A stretch of DNA of 34,848 bases from Alphaproteobacteria bacterium (lineage in GTDB: Bacteria; Pseudomonadota; Alphaproteobacteria; Micropepsales; Micropepsaceae). Each line of letters begins with the position of its first letter. Position 1 is the stretch's first letter. Below the pieces are notes generated by a model. It did no database searches. It was not told where the DNA came from and saw only the letters and a program-made list of their open reading frames with translations. A program made the translations under genes and the position numbers. Shown here piece after piece: positions 32,400 to 34,848 of this stretch. Location: positions 33,575 through 68,422 of the forward strand of contig PLJH01000041.1 in assembly GCA_003139615.1 (NCBI GenBank). The letters are read 5' to 3'.

Positions 32400-33776
32400 A
32401 TGTCGCATCGTCCAGGGCGCGCGCAGTGGTTGTTGCGTATTTTCTTTGGCCTTTTTGCATTCGTTCTGACGGGCCTTCCTCAATCGGCTCTCGCGGTGCC
32501 CAGTTTCGCCCGGCAAACCGGACTTGCCTGCGAGGCCTGTCATACCGTTTTTCCACAGCTCACGCCGTTCGGCCGCGTGTTCAAGGCAAGCGGTTATACG
32601 CTGTTCAACACGCAGAAGGTCGAGGACATCGACAGGACAAAGCAGAGTACGCTTTCCTTGAGCGATCTGCCGCCGATTTCGGCCATGATTATTGCCGGAA
32701 CCAGCTCTGTCGCCAAAGCCAACGACGCCGACTCGAGCAAAGTGTCCACGGACTTCCCGCAACAGGCGAGCTTGTTCTACGCGGGGCGCATCTCGGACAA
32801 TATCGGCGCTTATTTTCAGTTGACCTATGACGATCAGAGCGGGTCTATCGGGATCGACAACACCGATATCCGCTTCGCGGATGTCGCGAATGTCGACGGT
32901 CACAATGTGATCTACGGCGTCAGCCTGAACAACAATCCCACGGTTCAGGATCTCTGGAACAGCACGCCCGCCTGGGGCCAGCCCTTCATCAGCGCTCCGT
33001 CCATGCAGACACCCGCCATTCCGGGAGCCCAGATCGAAGGCGCGATGGCACAGATCGTCGCCGGACTGTCCGCATATACGTTTATCGACAATTCGCTTTA
33101 CGTCGAGGCCGGCGTCTATCGTTCCGCATTGCAAGGACAGTCGGTCGCCAACAACGGCAATACGACCAACAATATCATTTCCGGCGTCGCGCCCTATTGG
33201 CGCGCGGCCTATGAGTGGGATTGGGGCAAGAACTCCTGGGAATTCGGCACGTTCGGCATCTCAGCCGCGCTCGAGAACCCGACCACGCCTGCGGGAAACG
33301 CCATCAACAACTCGCTGCAGAGTGCGCCGACGGATCGGTTCCTCGATGCGGGGCTGGATTCGCAATATCAGTTCATCGACGACGAAACGCAGATTTCCAT
33401 CGATGCGCGGTGGACGCACGAGAACCAGAATCTCGATGCGAGCTATGTTGCGGGTTTCGCATCGAACAAGAGCGATCGATTCGACAGCGCAAATCTGATA
33501 GCCGGCTATTACTGGCACCGCAAATTGGGCGCGAGCCTTGGTTTCTTTGCCGTCAGCGGTTCGAATGACCCGCTCTATCTCGGGACCGCGTCCGGTAATT
33601 CCAACAGCAGTTGGGGGACTGCGGAGATCGACTATCTCCCCTGGCTCAACGTGAAACTCGGGCTGCAATACACCGCCTACATGCGATTCGACGGCGCGTC
33701 TTCGGACTATGACGGCGCCGGGCGAAATGCCTCCGACAACAATCTGCTCTACGCCTATCTGTGGCTCGCGTTCTGA
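32400..33776 (+). CDS. Fused mono-heme cytochrome c / outer-membrane barrel (Cyc2-like)
   Basis: A 458-residue protein. Residues 1-32 form a signal peptide ending ALA. The N-terminal block VPSFARQTGLACEACHTVFP, then LTPFGRVFKASGY, has a single heme c site CEACH (44-48). The remaining 390 residues contain alternating polar/hydrophobic strands, many aromatic and Asn-rich turns, and end in NLLYAYLWLAF, a C-terminal Phe signature of outer-membrane barrels. A one-heme cytochrome fused to a porin is the architecture of Cyc2, the outer-membrane Fe(II) oxidase of Acidithiobacillus and Mariprofundus, of similar size. Related proteins of unknown role also exist, so Fe(II) oxidation is inferred. The ATG at 32400 has AGGGGA nearby. 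It is downstream of HiPIP and upstream of cytochrome c4. Confidence 0.8.
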   Translation: MSHRPGRAQWLLRIFFGLFAFVLTGLPQSALAVPSFARQTGLACEACHTVFPQLTPFGRVFKASGYTLFNTQKVEDIDRTKQSTLSLSDLPPISAMIIAGTSSVAKANDADSSKVSTDFPQQASLFYAGRISDNIGAYFQLTYDDQSGSIGIDNTDIRFADVANVDGHNVIYGVSLNNNPTVQDLWNSTPAWGQPFISAPSMQTPAIPGAQIEGAMAQIVAGLSAYTFIDNSLYVEAGVYRSALQGQSVANNGNTTNNIISGVAPYWRAAYEWDWGKNSWEFGTFGISAALENPTTPAGNAINNSLQSAPTDRFLDAGLDSQYQFIDDETQISIDARWTHENQNLDASYVAGFASNKSDRFDSANLIAGYYWHRKLGASLGFFAVSGSNDPLYLGTASGNSNSSWGTAEIDYLPWLNVKLGLQYTAYMRFDGASSDYDGAGRNASDNNLLYAYLWLAF

Positions 33777-33798
33777 ATTCGCGAAGGAAAAGACGTCC

Positions 33799-34410
33799 AT
33801 GAAGCTTAGATTGGTCGCGATCCTCGTCGCCGGCGCGTGCCTCGCCGCTTCCTTGGCATTTGCGGAAGACAATGCCGCCGGGAGGGCCGCGGAAGCCAAA
33901 GCCACGACGACCTGCCAGGATTGCCATGGCCCGAAGGGCGATAGCACAGTGGCGACGTTTCCGCGGCTGAACGGCCAGCAAGCCGATTACATCGCGGCCC
34001 AGCTCAAGAATTTTCGCGATCACAGCCGTTCGGACCCACATGCCCAGGCCTATATGTGGGGCATGGCCTCGCAACTCGACGATTCGATCATTACCGAACT
34101 TGGAAAATATTATGGCGGCCAAACACCGACGCCGCCGCAAAGCGGCGGCGCGCTCGCCGCGGAGGGCAAAAAGCTCTATCTGAGCGGCGCTCCCGCGCAG
34201 AACGTGCCCGCCTGTGCGACCTGTCACGGCGCGCACGCCGAGGGCAACAGCATCATGCCGCGGCTGGCGGGTCAGCATGCCGACTATCTGAAGAAACAGC
34301 TCGAGGCGTTCCGCTCGACCCTGCGCGAAAACGACATCATGCACGCCAACACCAAGGACATGACCGACAGCCAGATCGAGGCGCTCGTCTCCTATCTCGC
34401 CAACGATTGA
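33799..34410 (+). CDS. Di-heme cytochrome c4
   Basis: A 203-residue exported protein with signal peptide (1-22, AFA-ED). Two CxxCH sites lie in two similar halves: CQDCH (39-43) with YMWGMA providing the likely Met ligand, and CATCH (139-143) with a Met near 181 or 188. PRLNGQQADYIAAQLKNFR and PRLAGQHADYLKKQLEAFR are the repeated halves of cytochrome c4. In several bacteria c4 transfers electrons from a periplasmic donor to a cbb3 or other oxidase. The ATG at 33799 follows AAGGA. It starts 22 bases after the Cyc2-like gene, so they form one operon. Confidence 0.92.
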   Translation: MKLRLVAILVAGACLAASLAFAEDNAAGRAAEAKATTTCQDCHGPKGDSTVATFPRLNGQQADYIAAQLKNFRDHSRSDPHAQAYMWGMASQLDDSIITELGKYYGGQTPTPPQSGGALAAEGKKLYLSGAPAQNVPACATCHGAHAEGNSIMPRLAGQHADYLKKQLEAFRSTLRENDIMHANTKDMTDSQIEALVSYLAND

Positions 34411-34431
34411 ACAATCGCTATCGACAATCGT

Positions 34432-34447
34432 CCGGATCGATATCCGG
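34432..34447. terminator. Hairpin after the cytochrome operon
   Basis: CCGGAT-CGAT-ATCCGG, perfect 6-base arms with a 4-base loop, 22 bases after the cytochrome c4 stop. There is no T-run afterwards, so terminator function is only suggested by placement. Confidence 0.3.
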
Positions 34448-34605
34448 CACCGGGTCACTATGGTAAGGGGCGGGCCGTGCTGGCGGCCGAAGGCTCCAAA
34501 AGCTCCGCCGATTGAGCTGTCAAGAGTTGCACGCCGAAGCTGGATCGGCCCTGGCCGGTGTGGATGATCGCATTTCAAACGCTTGAGGTAATATGGTAAC
34601 ATGGC

Positions 34606-34621
34606 CCTGGCACTCGCCAGG
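34606..34621. promoter_or_regulatory. Hairpin in the Crp/Fnr leader
   Basis: CCTGGC-ACTC-GCCAGG, perfect 6-base arms, lies 27 bases before the Crp/Fnr start. It may be an operator or a leader stem. A TAATAT resembling a -10 element is at 34589-34594, without a convincing -35. Confidence 0.3.
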
Positions 34622-34648
34622 CGAGCCGCAGGGAAGTGAAGGCCTGCC

Positions 34649-34848
34649 ATGAAAGCTGCGAAGAAAAAGCCTCTGTTCGACCCCAAGGTGTTTCTCTCGA
34701 AGATCAACGGTGGCCGAACCGTATCCGAGTACCGGAAAAACCAGCGTGTCTATCGCCAGGGCGATCCTGCGGATTCGGTTTTCTACATTCAGACAGGGAA
34801 AGTGAAGGTCACTGTCATCTCGCCACAGGGCAAGGAAGCGGTGGTGGC
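34649..34848 (+). CDS. Crp/Fnr family transcriptional regulator, N-terminal part (runs off window)
   Basis: The first 66 codons are visible. YRKNQRVYRQGDPADSVFYI and TGKVKVTVISPQGKEAVV form the start of a cyclic-nucleotide-binding-fold sensor domain, close to a group common in Rhizobiales. There is no cluster of N-terminal Cys, so it is not an oxygen-sensing FNR with a [4Fe-4S] centre, and the DNA-binding domain lies outside the window. GGGAAGTGAAGG precedes the ATG. Located after the electron-transfer operon, it could regulate it, but that it recognises the TTGAT-N4-ATCAA box cannot be shown here. Confidence 0.9.
   Translation, partial: MKAAKKKPLFDPKVFLSKINGGRTVSEYRKNQRVYRQGDPADSVFYIQTGKVKVTVISPQGKEAVV

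Noticed and set aside
34411-34648. Possible tRNA or small RNA in the region before the Crp/Fnr gene
   Set aside because: Only short hairpins are present. No cloverleaf, TTCRA loop or anticodon stem can be formed.
34649-34848. The Crp/Fnr protein as the oxygen-sensing FNR for the box at 31946
   Set aside because: The visible N-terminus has no Cys cluster and the DNA-binding domain is outside the window, so the link cannot be supported.

Overview
The window looks like a chromosomal segment of a GC-rich alphaproteobacterium, probably of the Hyphomicrobiales/Rhizobiales type. This is inferred from gene families, not from a marker gene: a Pat-like fused acyl-CoA synthetase/GNAT protein, a MASE1 histidine kinase, a Crp/Fnr protein of a rhizobial kind, a lipoprotein resembling the CC0125/CC1285 family, a DUF5681-like peptide and palindromic intergenic elements. 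I saw no rRNA, tRNA or CRISPR array.

Bases 1-25127 are mostly ordinary chromosomal genes. In order: the tail of an alpha/beta hydrolase; an FAD/NAD(P)-binding protein and the acyl-CoA synthetase/GNAT fusion (minus strand); an exported fasciclin protein; an MFS carrier divergent from a thiolase-sulfatase pair; a small unknown protein; a MarR-led operon (isochorismatase-fold hydrolase without the nucleophilic Cys, small membrane protein, MFS_3 exporter); a TonB-like protein; a minus-strand block of ABC-F ATPase (Uup-like), FKBP isomerase lipoprotein, tRNA-dihydrouridine synthase and SUMF1-domain protein; a Tyr/Gly/Pro/Gln-rich exported protein; an M20 amidohydrolase divergent from the MASE1 histidine kinase; a TrmH/RlmB methyltransferase; and a VOC/MFS pair.

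Bases 25128-30428 look like an accessory island. It opens with perfect palindromes and a REP-like element of about 100 bp lying inside the 3' part of a DUF5681-like ORF. A plus-strand run follows: an exported small protein of possible TY-Chap type, a 414-residue modular protein (conserved N-terminal module, PRDERGRWT linker, possible lysozyme-like C-terminus), and two tandem paralogous exported proteins with a small lipoprotein between them. This layout fits an antibacterial effector with duplicated periplasmic immunity proteins, but that is inference. The island ends with a VOC protein and the severed last 33 codons of an AraC-family regulator.

Bases 30429-34848 have an iron and electron-transfer theme: a VIT/CCC1 Fe/Mn transporter, a small lipoprotein on the other strand, then HiPIP, a fused mono-heme cytochrome/outer-membrane barrel resembling Cyc2, and a di-heme cytochrome c4, followed by the start of a Crp/Fnr regulator. 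A perfect FNR/FixK-type box (TTGAT-N4-ATCAA) lies 105 bases before the HiPIP start. Together these could carry electrons from an extracellular donor such as Fe(II), through the outer membrane, to periplasmic carriers under low-oxygen control. This is the strongest candidate in the window for a notable system.
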